From Siccirubricoccus deserti (GTDB taxonomy: Bacteria; Pseudomonadota; Alphaproteobacteria; Acetobacterales; Acetobacteraceae), in NCBI RefSeq assembly GCF_014283215.1, contig NZ_JACOMF010000001.1:285724-349723 (forward strand): 64,000 bases of DNA. The letters run 5' to 3'. The notes under the pieces are model-generated. The model saw only the letters and a list, made by a program, of their open reading frames with translations, made no database searches and was not told where the DNA came from. Positions 53,697-62,092 of this stretch are shown here, piece by piece (within the stretch, counting starts at the first letter, position 1; each line of letters starts with the position of its first letter). The position numbers were made by a program, and so were the translations under genes.

Positions 53697-55036
53697 CCCA
53701 AGCGTCCGATGACCGGAGCGGCGAAAGCCGCGGAGGTCTGAATCGGCCGCCCTTGCCGATACCCCGGGCGCTGCGGGACGCCGCCATCGCCGCCGCCATC
53801 GCCTTCGGCCTGTTCGCCGTGATGGTCGGGCTGCGCACCGAGGTCTCGCCAACCGGCGCGCTGGTGCTGCGCCAGCGCTGGGCGGAGGTGGCCATGCTCT
53901 GCGGCATCGTCTTCGCCGGCCGGCTGGCGCTGACCCTCTGGCTCGGCCGCCGGGCGCTTCGGCCCACCACCGCGCCGGGCCCCTGGGCCGTCCGGTTGCA
54001 GCAGGCCGGGCGATTCTTCGCGCCGGCCCTGCTGGCGGCGGCGCTGGTGCTGCCCATCGTCTCCGGCGGCGACCGCTACCTGCTCGACCTCGGCATTTTG
54101 GTGCTGACCTACGTGATGCTCGGCTGGGGGCTCAACATCGTGGTCGGGCTGGCCGGGCTGCTCGACCTCGGCTACGTCGCCTTCTACGGCATCGGCGCCT
54201 ATTCCTACGCCCTGCTCTCGACGCATTTCGGCCTCTCCTTCTGGATCGGCCTGCCGCTGGCCGGCATCATGGCGGCGTTCTGGGGCGTGCTGCTGGGCTT
54301 CCCCGTGCTCAGGCTGCGCGGTGACTATCTGGCAATTGTGACCCTGGCCTTCGGCGAGATCATTCGCGTGGTGCTCAACAACTGGGTGAGCCTGACCGGC
54401 GGACCGAACGGCGTCAGCGGCATCCCCCGGCCGAGCTTCTTCGGCCTGCCCTTCTCCATGTCGGGTGAGCCCGACACCTTCGCCGGCTTCTTCGGGCTGG
54501 AACCCTCGCCCAGCCATCGGGTGATCTTCCTCTACTACCTGATCCTCGGCCTGGCGCTGCTGACCAATTGGGTGACGATCCGGCTGCGCCGCCAGCCGCT
54601 CGGCCGCGCCTGGGAGGCGCTCAGGGAGGATGAGATCGCCTGCCGTGCGCTCGGCATCAACGTCACCGTCACCAAGCTCTCGGCCTTCGCGCTCGGTGCC
54701 ATGTTCGGCGGCTTCGCCGGCGCCTTCTTCGCCACCCGCCAGGCCTTCGTCAGCCCGGAGAGCTTCACCTTCATCGAGAGCGCCATCATCCTGGCGATCG
54801 TCGTGTTGGGTGGCCTCGGCAGCCAGGTCGGCGTCGCCGTCGCGGCGCTGGTGATGATCGGCGGGTTCGAGCTGTTCCGCGACCTGGGCGAATACCGCAT
54901 GCTGGTGTTCGGCGGCGTCATGGTGGTGATCATGATACTCCGGCCGCGTGGGCTGGTCGGCACCCGCACGCCCTCGGTGGCGCTTGGGGAGAAGCGCGCC
55001 ATCGGCGGCGACCTGGTTGGCGAGGGGCGCGGATGA
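53693..55036 (+). CDS. livM: Branched-chain amino-acid-type ABC permease LivM
   Basis: This 447-residue protein is longer than typical LivM because of a hydrophilic and partly hydrophobic N-terminal extension of about 100 residues. The LivM core has LGWGLNIVVGLAGLLDLGYVAFYGIGAYSYA-like helices, ALREDEIACRALGINVT (the ATPase-contacting loop) and VVLGGLGSQVGVA. It pairs with LivH to form the inner-membrane channel. It overlaps livH upstream and livG downstream by four bases each. Confidence 0.93.
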   Translation: MTQASDDRSGESRGGLNRPPLPIPRALRDAAIAAAIAFGLFAVMVGLRTEVSPTGALVLRQRWAEVAMLCGIVFAGRLALTLWLGRRALRPTTAPGPWAVRLQQAGRFFAPALLAAALVLPIVSGGDRYLLDLGILVLTYVMLGWGLNIVVGLAGLLDLGYVAFYGIGAYSYALLSTHFGLSFWIGLPLAGIMAAFWGVLLGFPVLRLRGDYLAIVTLAFGEIIRVVLNNWVSLTGGPNGVSGIPRPSFFGLPFSMSGEPDTFAGFFGLEPSPSHRVIFLYYLILGLALLTNWVTIRLRRQPLGRAWEALREDEIACRALGINVTVTKLSAFALGAMFGGFAGAFFATRQAFVSPESFTFIESAIILAIVVLGGLGSQVGVAVAALVMIGGFELFRDLGEYRMLVFGGVMVVIMILRPRGLVGTRTPSVALGEKRAIGGDLVGEGRG

Positions 55037-55866
55037 AGCCGCCCGCCGCCCGGGCGCACCGCGACATGATCCTTGAGGTCGCCAACCTCACCATGCGATT
55101 CGGCGGCCTCACCGCGGTGGACCGCGTCTCCTTCACCGCGTTGCGGGGCGAGATCACCGCGCTGATCGGCCCGAACGGCGCCGGCAAGACCACGCTGTTC
55201 AACTGCATCACCGGCTTCTACCGGCCGAGCGAGGGCGCCATCCGGCTGCACCGCCCCGGCGCGCTGCCGGTCGACCTGCATCGCCTGGCCGGCTACCGCA
55301 TCGCCCGCAGCGGCGTCGCCCGTACCTTCCAGAACATCCGGCTGTTCCCCGGCATGACCGCGCTCGAGAACCTGCTGGTGGCGCAGCACAACACGCTGAT
55401 GGCGGCCAGCGGCTGGGCGGTGGGCGCGGTGCTGGGGCTGTCGCGCTACCCGGCGGCGGAGCGGGCGGCGATCGAGGTCGCCCGGCGCTGGCTGCTGGCG
55501 ACGCATCTGCTGGACCGCGCCGACGACCCGGCCGGCGCCCTGCCCTATGGCGCGCAGCGGCGCCTGGAGATCGCCCGTGCCATGTGCAGCAGCCCCGGTG
55601 GCCCGGCGCTGCTCTGCCTGGACGAGCCCGCCGCCGGGCTCAACCCGCGCGAATCCGAGGAGCTGGCGCGGCTGCTGCTGGAGATCCGCGCCGACGGCAC
55701 CTCCATCCTGCTGATCGAGCATGACATGGGTGTGGTGATGAAGATCAGCGACCGGGTGGTGGTGCTGGACCATGGCCGGCGGATTGCCGATGCCGCGCCG
55801 GCCGCGGTGCGCAGCGATCCCAAGGTGATCGCCGCTTATCTCGGCGAGGAGGGAGAGGAGGAATGA
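55033..55866 (+). CDS. livG: Branched-chain amino-acid-type ABC ATPase LivG
   Basis: This 277-residue ATPase has Walker A GPNGAGKTT in ITALIGPNGAGKTTLFN, the LivG-specific GVARTFQNIRLFPGMTALENL, PYGAQRRLEIARAM as a degenerate signature (PYG replaces LSGG, as in LivG proteins), Walker B LLCLDEPAAGLN and the H-loop IEHDMGVVM. It powers the import through LivHM in the cytoplasm. A 12-residue N-terminal extension is present if the first ATG is used; an ATG at 55066 is an alternative. Confidence 0.93.
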   Translation: MKPPAARAHRDMILEVANLTMRFGGLTAVDRVSFTALRGEITALIGPNGAGKTTLFNCITGFYRPSEGAIRLHRPGALPVDLHRLAGYRIARSGVARTFQNIRLFPGMTALENLLVAQHNTLMAASGWAVGAVLGLSRYPAAERAAIEVARRWLLATHLLDRADDPAGALPYGAQRRLEIARAMCSSPGGPALLCLDEPAAGLNPRESEELARLLLEIRADGTSILLIEHDMGVVMKISDRVVVLDHGRRIADAAPAAVRSDPKVIAAYLGEEGEEE

Positions 55867-55918
55867 GGCCGGCCGAGCAACGCCCCCGCGCCATCCGGCG
55901 CTCCGGCGGTCGGGCGGC

Positions 55919-56638
55919 ATGACCCCCCTCCTCGACATCGACTGCCTTTCCGCCGGCTATGGCGCGGTGCAGGCGCTGTCGGATGTTTCGCTACAGGTCA
56001 TGTCGGGTGAGATCGTCACCCTGATCGGCGCCAACGGCGCCGGCAAATCCAGCCTGCTGATGAGCATCTGCGGCGACCCGAAGCCGCGCGCCGGCCGCAT
56101 CCGGCTGACCGGCGAGGACATCACCGGCGCCCCAACCCACGCCATCATGCGCCGTGGCGTGGCGCAATCGCCGGAGGGCCGCCGCATCTTCCCGCGCATG
56201 ACGGTGCGGGAGAACCTGCTGATGGGGGCCGAGGCGCTGACGCGGGAGGATCCCGCGGCGCAGCTCGAACAGGTCTTCACCTTGTTCCCACGGCTCAAGG
56301 AACGGCTGGCGCAGCGCGGCGGCACGCTGTCGGGCGGCGAGCAGCAGATGCTCGCCATCGGCCGGGCGCTGATGTCGAAGCCACGGCTGCTGCTGCTGGA
56401 CGAGCCCTCGCTCGGGCTGGCCCCGCTGGTGGCGAAGCTGATCTTCGGCGCCATCCGGCGGTTGAACGCCGAGACCGGCCTGACGGTATTGCTGGTGGAG
56501 CAGAACGCCTTCCAGGCGCTGCGGCTGGCGCATCGGGGGTATGTCCTGGTCAACGGCCGTATCACCATGGAAGGCAGCGGCGCGGCGCTGCTGGCGCGGC
56601 CGGAGATACGGGAGGCCTATCTCGGCGGGCATGGGTGA
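55919..56638 (+). CDS. livF: Branched-chain amino-acid-type ABC ATPase LivF
   Basis: This 239-residue ATPase has Walker A GANGAGKSS in VTLIGANGAGKSSLLMSI, the LivF-type GVAQSPEGRRIFPRMTVREN, signature LSGGEQQMLAIGRAL and Walker B LLLDEPSLGLAP. It is the second ATPase of the importer. It lies 52 bases after livG, with no overlap, and is followed by a family B repeat before the binding-protein gene. Confidence 0.93.
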   Translation: MTPLLDIDCLSAGYGAVQALSDVSLQVMSGEIVTLIGANGAGKSSLLMSICGDPKPRAGRIRLTGEDITGAPTHAIMRRGVAQSPEGRRIFPRMTVRENLLMGAEALTREDPAAQLEQVFTLFPRLKERLAQRGGTLSGGEQQMLAIGRALMSKPRLLLLDEPSLGLAPLVAKLIFGAIRRLNAETGLTVLLVEQNAFQALRLAHRGYVLVNGRITMEGSGAALLARPEIREAYLGGHG

Positions 56639-56645
56639 CGCCAAG

Positions 56646-56737
56646 GCAGATCGCAGGCTGAAAGCCTGAAGGCGTGCCTCCGTCCTGAAGGCAATAGGCC
56701 AGAGCGATCTCTGTCCCACCTGGACTGCGATCCGCTC
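56646..56737. repeat. Intergenic repeat, family B copy
   Basis: It starts GCAGATCGC and ends ctggactgcgatccgctc. The last 18 bases occur exactly at 61260-61277, and the two copies share the AGGCCAG centre. The ends are near-inverse repeats (AGATCGC against GCGATCC). It lies between livF and the binding-protein gene. Confidence 0.6.
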
Positions 56738-56834
56738 GGGTGTTCCGTCGCCGTTGGAAAGCGCCATGGCGCCGGCGTAAGCTTCGCCGTCACGTCGCCC
56801 TCCAGGGGCACGAATCGTCAGGGAGACCAAGAAC

Positions 56835-57947
<1,113 letters not shown>

Positions 57948-57954
57948 TACGAAC

Positions 57955-57982
57955 GGCGGTTGATCCTGACCGATCAACCGCC
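57955..57982 (+). terminator. Terminator hairpin after the Liv-type binding protein
   Basis: GGCGGTTGATC and GATCAACCGCC pair perfectly (11 bp) around CTGACC, eight bases past the stop codon. The following bases are CCCTCGGT, so the U-run is poor. Confidence 0.7.
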
Positions 57983-58191
57983 CCCTCGGTCGCCAGGCGG
58001 TTTGCTCCGCAAGCCTTGGCTATGCGCCAGGCGGCGCGGCGCCCCCTTGGGCGTTTGGCACGAATGAAGGATCCATGCCGTTGGTAGGAGGCGAGCGCCG
58101 CCGCGCTTTCCGTTGTGGCGGCGTATCTGGGTGGAGGTAATGCTTGAATCGGCCGGCGCGGGGCCACATCTTCCCCGCATCGTCAACAACT

Positions 58192-58208
58192 GAAAGGAGG
58201 TGATCCAG
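58192..58208 (+). promoter_or_regulatory. Ribosome-binding site complementary to the whole 16S rRNA 3' tail
   Basis: GAAAGGAGGTGATCCAG is complementary over 17 bases to the expected 16S 3' end (CTGGATCACCTCCTTTC). Ordinary Shine-Dalgarno sites pair over 4-8 bases. It is directly adjacent to the GTG at 58208, its last G being the first base of that codon. The bases upstream and downstream do not match 16S rRNA, so it is not an rRNA fragment. Confidence 0.75.
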
Positions 58209-58285
58209 TGTCTCATTGCCATACGCCGCGTGCCCTGCCTGCGGCCTGGATCATCGTCTCCGCCACTGTGGGGACGGCTTCCTGA
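58208..58285 (+). CDS. 25-codon ORF with an extreme Shine-Dalgarno sequence
   Basis: The GTG at 58208 begins a 25-residue peptide (MSHCHTPRALPAAWIIVSAT, then VGTAS) that ends in TGA at 58283-58285. It is basic at the N-terminus and hydrophobic from residue 9, like a tiny membrane-associated or leader peptide, without runs of one amino acid as in attenuators. The ribosome-binding site is complementary to the entire anti-Shine-Dalgarno tail. A strong terminator begins 34 bases after the stop, so the ORF forms its own short transcript. There is no downstream gene on this strand. It might be a ribosome-sequestering RNA, a regulated leader or a small membrane peptide. I know no named family. Confidence 0.5.
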   Translation: MSHCHTPRALPAAWIIVSATVGTAS

Positions 58286-58318
58286 GCCCTGCCTAGGCCG
58301 GCAACGGCTGCAGCAATG

Positions 58319-58350
58319 GGAAGGCCCCGGCGGCAACGCCGGGGCCTTCC
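58319..58350 (+). terminator. Strong terminator of the small-ORF transcript
   Basis: GGAAGGCCCCGGCG and CGCCGGGGCCTTCC pair perfectly (14 bp) around GCAA and are followed by GCATTTCT. It also lies 35 bases downstream of the flavin reductase stop on the other strand and so could serve both. Confidence 0.85.
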
Positions 58351-58384
58351 GCATTTCTACGGTCCCGCGATCGGGCCGGGTCCG

Positions 58385-58891
58385 TCAGCCGAGCTTGCCA
58401 ACCCGGTGATAGTCGCGGCCGAAATAGATCAGCCCGTGATCGTGGACGCTGCCGGCGCGGATGCCTGCCACCTCGGCGAAGACGACGAGATGCGTGCCCT
58501 TCTCGACGATCTCGGTAACCTGGCAGTCGAAGGACACCACCGCCCCCTGCAGCACCGGCGCGCCGGTCGCGAGCGTCACCCAGGTGCCGGCGTCGAAGCG
58601 CTCATCCATGCTGCATTTGGTCACGCCGGCGAAGACCATCGCCGCATCCTGCTGCCCGGCCGCGACCACGTTCACGCAGACATTGCCATTGGCCTTCAGC
58701 GCCGGCGCGGCGGTGGCGTTGCGGTTCATGCAGACCAGCAGGGTCGGCGGCTCGTCGGTCACGCTGCAGACGGCGCTGGCGGTGAAGCCGCCACGCCCGG
58801 CGGGGCCGCCGGTGGTGATGATGTTCACCGCCGCGCCCAGCCGCGCCATGGCATCGCGGAATTCCTGCTTGCTGACCGTCATCTGCGGCAT
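58385..58891 (-). CDS. Flavin reductase (HpaC/RutF-like)
   Basis: This 168-residue protein has the flavin reductase fold of split barrels: FRDAMARLGAAVNIITTGGPAGRGGFTASAVCSV, with the T-A-S-A-V FMN-binding stretch, then PPTLLVCMNRN and VCVNVVAAGQQD. A C-terminal HDHGLIYFGRDYHRV is the usual NADH-side motif. It makes reduced FMN or FAD for a monooxygenase. A candidate partner, an acyl-CoA-dehydrogenase-fold oxygenase, lies 3 kb away (62093-63310) on the same strand. An ATG at 58882 is an alternative start. Confidence 0.88.
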   Translation of the reverse strand: MPQMTVSKQEFRDAMARLGAAVNIITTGGPAGRGGFTASAVCSVTDEPPTLLVCMNRNATAAPALKANGNVCVNVVAAGQQDAAMVFAGVTKCSMDERFDAGTWVTLATGAPVLQGAVVSFDCQVTEIVEKGTHLVVFAEVAGIRAGSVHDHGLIYFGRDYHRVGKLG

Positions 58892-58976
58892 GCCCTGCTG
58901 TTCGGCAGGCAGTAAAGCACGCGCCACGGCGATGGGAACCCCGGGCCGCGCATCCCGCGGCCCTGTCCCGGCAGGA

Positions 58977-60443
58977 TCATTTCATCCTGGCGGCGAGCGG
59001 TGTCGACACCTCTTCCAGCGGCCGGCCCTCCGCGGCGAAGCCCAGACGCCATTCCGTTGCCGCCGCCACCAGCATCAGCGCCGCGGCGATCAGATAGCCC
59101 CACATGATGTCGCCGCGCTGCCCGCCCTCGATCAGCCAGCCGAACAGCGCCGGCCCGACCACCCCGCCCATTCCCGTGCCGATGGCATAGAACAGCGCGA
59201 TTGCCATCGCCCGAATCTCCAGCGGGAAGCTCTCACCCACCGTCAGATAGGCGGCCGAGGCGGCGGCGGAGGCGAAGAAGAAGATCACCGTCCAGGCCGC
59301 CGTCTGCTCCCAGGCGGAAAGCCAGCCGGCGGCGAAGGCGAAGCCGGTGGCGGCCATCAGCACGCCGGCCAGCGCGTAGGTCGCGGTGATCATCGGCCGG
59401 CGACCGATGGTGTCGAAGAAGCGGCCGAGCACCAGTGGCCCGGCGAGGTTGCCGAGCGCGAAGGGCAGCATGAACCAGCCGATCTGCTGTGCCGGAATGG
59501 CATAGAATTTTGTCAGCACCAGCGCATAGGTGAAGAACACCGCATTGTAGCAGAAGGCCTGACAGGACATCAGCGTGAGGCCGAGCACCGCGCGGTCGCG
59601 CTGGGTGCGGATCATGGTGTGCCACACGTCGGAGAGGCTGGCGTGGCCGCGGCGGTGGAATGCCACCGCGCCATAGGTCGGCGGCGGCAGCGGGCCATGG
59701 GTCTCGGCGACGGATCGCTCGATGCTGCGCACCACCGCCTCGGCCTCCGCCTCGCGGCCGTGCACCATCAGCCAGCGCGGGCTTTCCGGCAGGTGGCGGC
59801 GCAGTAGCAGCACCACCAGCGACAGGGCGCCACCGACGACGAAGGCGGCGCGCCAGCCGATCTCCGGGTCGATGATGGCAGGGTCGAGCACCACCAGCGC
59901 GGCGACGGCCCCGATGGCCGCACCGCCCCAGAAGGTGCCGTTGACGTAGAGATCGGTCCTGCCGCGCAGCCGCGCCGGGATGAGTTCCTGAATTGCTGAA
60001 TTGACCGCCGCATACTCGCCGCCGATGCCGGCCCCCGTGAGCGCACGGAACAGCGCGAAGGACCAGAAATCCCAGGCGAAGCCGGTGGCGATGCTGGCCG
60101 TCATGTAGACCAGCAGGGTGATGAAGAAGAGCCGCCGCCGCCCCATCCTGTCGGCCAGCCAGCCGAAGCCGAGCGCGCCGACGACGGCACCGATGAGATA
60201 GGCCGAGGCGGTGAGGCCGATCTGGGTTTCGGTCAGCGCCAGACTCGGGCTCTGGTGGATGGCGCCGGCCAGGCTGCCGACCAGCGTCACCTCCAGCCCG
60301 TCGAGGATCCAGGTGATGCCGAGCGCCATCACCACGCGCCAGTGGAATCCGGCCCAGGGCAGGCGGTCGAGACGCGCCGGCACATCGGTCTCGAAGCGGC
60401 CGGTGCCGTCGCTGCCTGATCCGGCCCCTGGTGTGTCGCGCAT
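58977..60443 (-). CDS. MFS permease, sugar/organic-acid-type
   Basis: This 488-residue protein has about 12 helices, with ITWILDGLEVTLVGSLAGAI as helix 1 (the conserved acidic Asp), LADRMGRRRLFFITLLVYMT as the MFS signature and RALTGAGIGGEYAAVNSAI as helix 4. ESPRWLMVHGREAEAEAVV is the post-helix-6 motif found in sugar and aromatic-acid porters. The ATG at 60443 follows a clear start of homology. It lies between the flavin reductase and the DUF3047 gene on the same strand. It may take up the aromatic substrate of the hydroxylase module. Confidence 0.83.
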   Translation of the reverse strand: MRDTPGAGSGSDGTGRFETDVPARLDRLPWAGFHWRVVMALGITWILDGLEVTLVGSLAGAIHQSPSLALTETQIGLTASAYLIGAVVGALGFGWLADRMGRRRLFFITLLVYMTASIATGFAWDFWSFALFRALTGAGIGGEYAAVNSAIQELIPARLRGRTDLYVNGTFWGGAAIGAVAALVVLDPAIIDPEIGWRAAFVVGGALSLVVLLLRRHLPESPRWLMVHGREAEAEAVVRSIERSVAETHGPLPPPTYGAVAFHRRGHASLSDVWHTMIRTQRDRAVLGLTLMSCQAFCYNAVFFTYALVLTKFYAIPAQQIGWFMLPFALGNLAGPLVLGRFFDTIGRRPMITATYALAGVLMAATGFAFAAGWLSAWEQTAAWTVIFFFASAAASAAYLTVGESFPLEIRAMAIALFYAIGTGMGGVVGPALFGWLIEGGQRGDIMWGYLIAAALMLVAAATEWRLGFAAEGRPLEEVSTPLAARMK

Positions 60444-60508
60444 TCCGACCTCCCCCCTCCCTGGCCGCAACGCCCAAAGCGGCTTCGGGTGCCACGCAGG
60501 TAAGCACG

Positions 60509-61300
60509 CTAACGGCAAGGCCCGAAGCGGATCGCCTCCACCCTTGCGTCGAGGCGGCTGCGGGTATCGTCGACATCGGTGCTGATGACGATTTCCTGCA
60601 ACGGCGGCGGCTCGCCACCGAAGGCATGGCGCCAATCGGCGGCGAGGTTCACCGATTCCTCGAACCAGCGGCCGCGCGGCGCCTCGGCCGGGCGCAGCAC
60701 CCTGACCTTGCCCAAACCGGCCAGGTAGGGGCTGGCGAAGGGCACCGGCTCGCGCCCGGTGCCGCCCCAGACATAGGTCAGCACGCTGCGCGGTAGCGGG
60801 TGGCTGCCGGCGGCGGCCTGGGCCATGGCATGCTGGGTGCGCTGCCACATCGTCACCTGCGGCGGCCAGCCGGAGAAGCCGACCGAGATCGAAATCGCCC
60901 GGTCGTCGCCGCCGCGCTGGGTCAGATCGGTGGGCGGTGGCCCCTGATCGACCCGCCAGCGCCAGCCGAGGCAGGCCGGCATGCCCTGCACCCGGCGCCA
61001 GACGAAGCTGCCCTGGGCCTCCGCCTGCACCCCGATGCCACCATTCGGCAGGAGCCGGAAGCTGGCCGGCGGCACGCCATGCCATTCCACGTGGCGCCAG
61101 CCCGCGGCCTCCAGCGGGTCGGGCGGATGGGAGGGTCCCGCCCCGGCCAGCGCCGCGGCGGCGAATGTCGTAGCCAGAGCAGATCGCCGGAAAGCCGGGA
61201 AGGCTGAGGGCGCGATTCTGCCCTGGAAAGACCAGGCCAGGGCGGATCGCAGTCGCGACTGGACTGCGATCCGCTCTGGGGGCGTGGCAAGCCGGCGCAT
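60509..61300 (-). CDS. DUF3047 protein, 5' end invaded by a repeat
   Basis: The family core runs from about residue 60 to the end: WRHVEWHGVPPASFRLL, SFVWRRVQG, LGWRWRVDQGPPPTDLT, RAISISVGFSGWP and VRVLRPAEAPRGRWFEESVNL, as in DUF3047 proteins, which are usually exported. A signal-like RRSALATTFAAAALAGAG begins only near residue 39. Upstream of it, the coding frame passes through a family B repeat (61176-61278) before reaching the only ATG, at 61300. The native start was probably displaced, and translation from 61300 would add about 38 repeat-encoded residues before the signal sequence. Function unknown. Confidence 0.65.
   Translation of the reverse strand: MRRLATPPERIAVQSRLRSALAWSFQGRIAPSAFPAFRRSALATTFAAAALAGAGPSHPPDPLEAAGWRHVEWHGVPPASFRLLPNGGIGVQAEAQGSFVWRRVQGMPACLGWRWRVDQGPPPTDLTQRGGDDRAISISVGFSGWPPQVTMWQRTQHAMAQAAAGSHPLPRSVLTYVWGGTGREPVPFASPYLAGLGKVRVLRPAEAPRGRWFEESVNLAADWRHAFGGEPPPLQEIVISTDVDDTRSRLDARVEAIRFGPCR
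61176..61278. repeat. Intergenic repeat, family B copy, inside the DUF3047 5' end
   Basis: The ends are AGAGCAGATCGC and GCGATCCGCTCT (11 of 12 positions complementary). An inner 13-bp perfect inverted repeat lies at 61243-61255 and 61263-61275 (GCGGATCGCAGTC against GACTGCGATCCGC). It shares its last 18 bases with the copy at 56646-56737. Confidence 0.65.
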
Positions 61301-61347
61301 GGATGGTTAGATGCCGGCCGCGCAGCCCGAGACAAGGAGGGGGACGA

Positions 61348-62049
61348 ATGCCCGAGATCAAGATTGCGGCGAGTGATGGCGGCGGCAGCTTCGGCGCCTA
61401 TCTGGCGCAGCCCAAGACCAGGCCGGCTGGCGTGGTGGTGATGATCCAGGAAATCTTCGGCGTGAATGCCACCATGCGCGCGCTGAGCGACTGGGTCGCC
61501 GAGATGGGCTTCATCGCCGTCAGCCCCGACCTGTTCTGGCGCCAGGAAGCCGGGGTGCAGCTCGACCCCGATGCCGGCCAGGCGCAATGGGACCGTGCCT
61601 TCGCGCTGATGAAGGGCATGGACCAGGACAAGGCGGTCGAGGACATCAAGGCGACGATCGCCGCTGCCCGCAAGATGGACGGCAGCAACGGCAAGGTGGC
61701 GACCATGGGCTTCTGCCTCGGCGGGCGGCTTTCCTACATGGCGGCGGCACGGACCGATGCCGATGCCAACATCAGCTACTATGGCGTCGGGCTGGAAGGT
61801 CTGCTGGGCGAGGCAGGGGCGATCAAGGCGCCGCTCATCCTGCACATTGCCGAGAAGGATAAATTCGTGCCCCCCGAGGCGCAGGCGAAGATCATCGAGG
61901 GGCTGAAGGGCCACCCGCAGGCCACGGTCTACATCTACCCGGGCGTCGACCACGCCTTCGCCCGCATGGGCGGCCATGCCTGGGACGCCCGCGCCGCAAC
62001 CATCGCCAATGGCCGGACGGCGGAGCTGCTGGCCAAGGTGCTCGGCTGA
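61348..62049 (+). CDS. Dienelactone-hydrolase-family protein
   Basis: This 233-residue enzyme has the Cys nucleophile in MGFCLGG (Cys123), the Glu in QEIFGVN (Glu35), an Asp in HIAEKDKFVPPE and the His in YPGVDHAF. This is the Cys-His-Asp triad of carboxymethylenebutenolidase, which opens dienelactones in chlorocatechol and hydroxyquinol breakdown. AAGGAGGGGG precedes the ATG at 61348. It is divergent from DUF3047 and convergent with the flavin-dependent oxygenase gene, with a terminator between. Related proteins can act on other lactones. Confidence 0.85.
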   Translation: MPEIKIAASDGGGSFGAYLAQPKTRPAGVVVMIQEIFGVNATMRALSDWVAEMGFIAVSPDLFWRQEAGVQLDPDAGQAQWDRAFALMKGMDQDKAVEDIKATIAAARKMDGSNGKVATMGFCLGGRLSYMAAARTDADANISYYGVGLEGLLGEAGAIKAPLILHIAEKDKFVPPEAQAKIIEGLKGHPQATVYIYPGVDHAFARMGGHAWDARAATIANGRTAELLAKVLG

Positions 62050-62056
62050 TCGGCCC

Positions 62057-62084
62057 GCGTCCCGGGTGGCAACACCCGGGACGC
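62057..62084. terminator. Bidirectional terminator hairpin
   Basis: GCGTCCCGGGTG and CACCCGGGACGC pair perfectly (12 bp) around GCAA. It lies between the ends of the convergent dienelactone hydrolase and oxygenase genes, eight to nine bases from each stop. Confidence 0.85.
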
Positions 62085-62092
62085 TTGGCGCG

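Noticed and set aside
58190..58210. The GAAAGGAGGTGATCCAG site as a fragment of a 16S rRNA gene on the opposite strand
   Set aside because: Only the tail matches. Read on the minus strand, the preceding bases (GCAATGAGACA) differ from the conserved CCTGCGG of 16S rRNA, and nothing after it looks like a spacer or tRNA.
58208..58350. Transcription attenuator or riboswitch controlling the flavin reductase gene
   Set aside because: The flavin reductase is on the other strand and converges on the ORF, so the small ORF and hairpin cannot be its leader.
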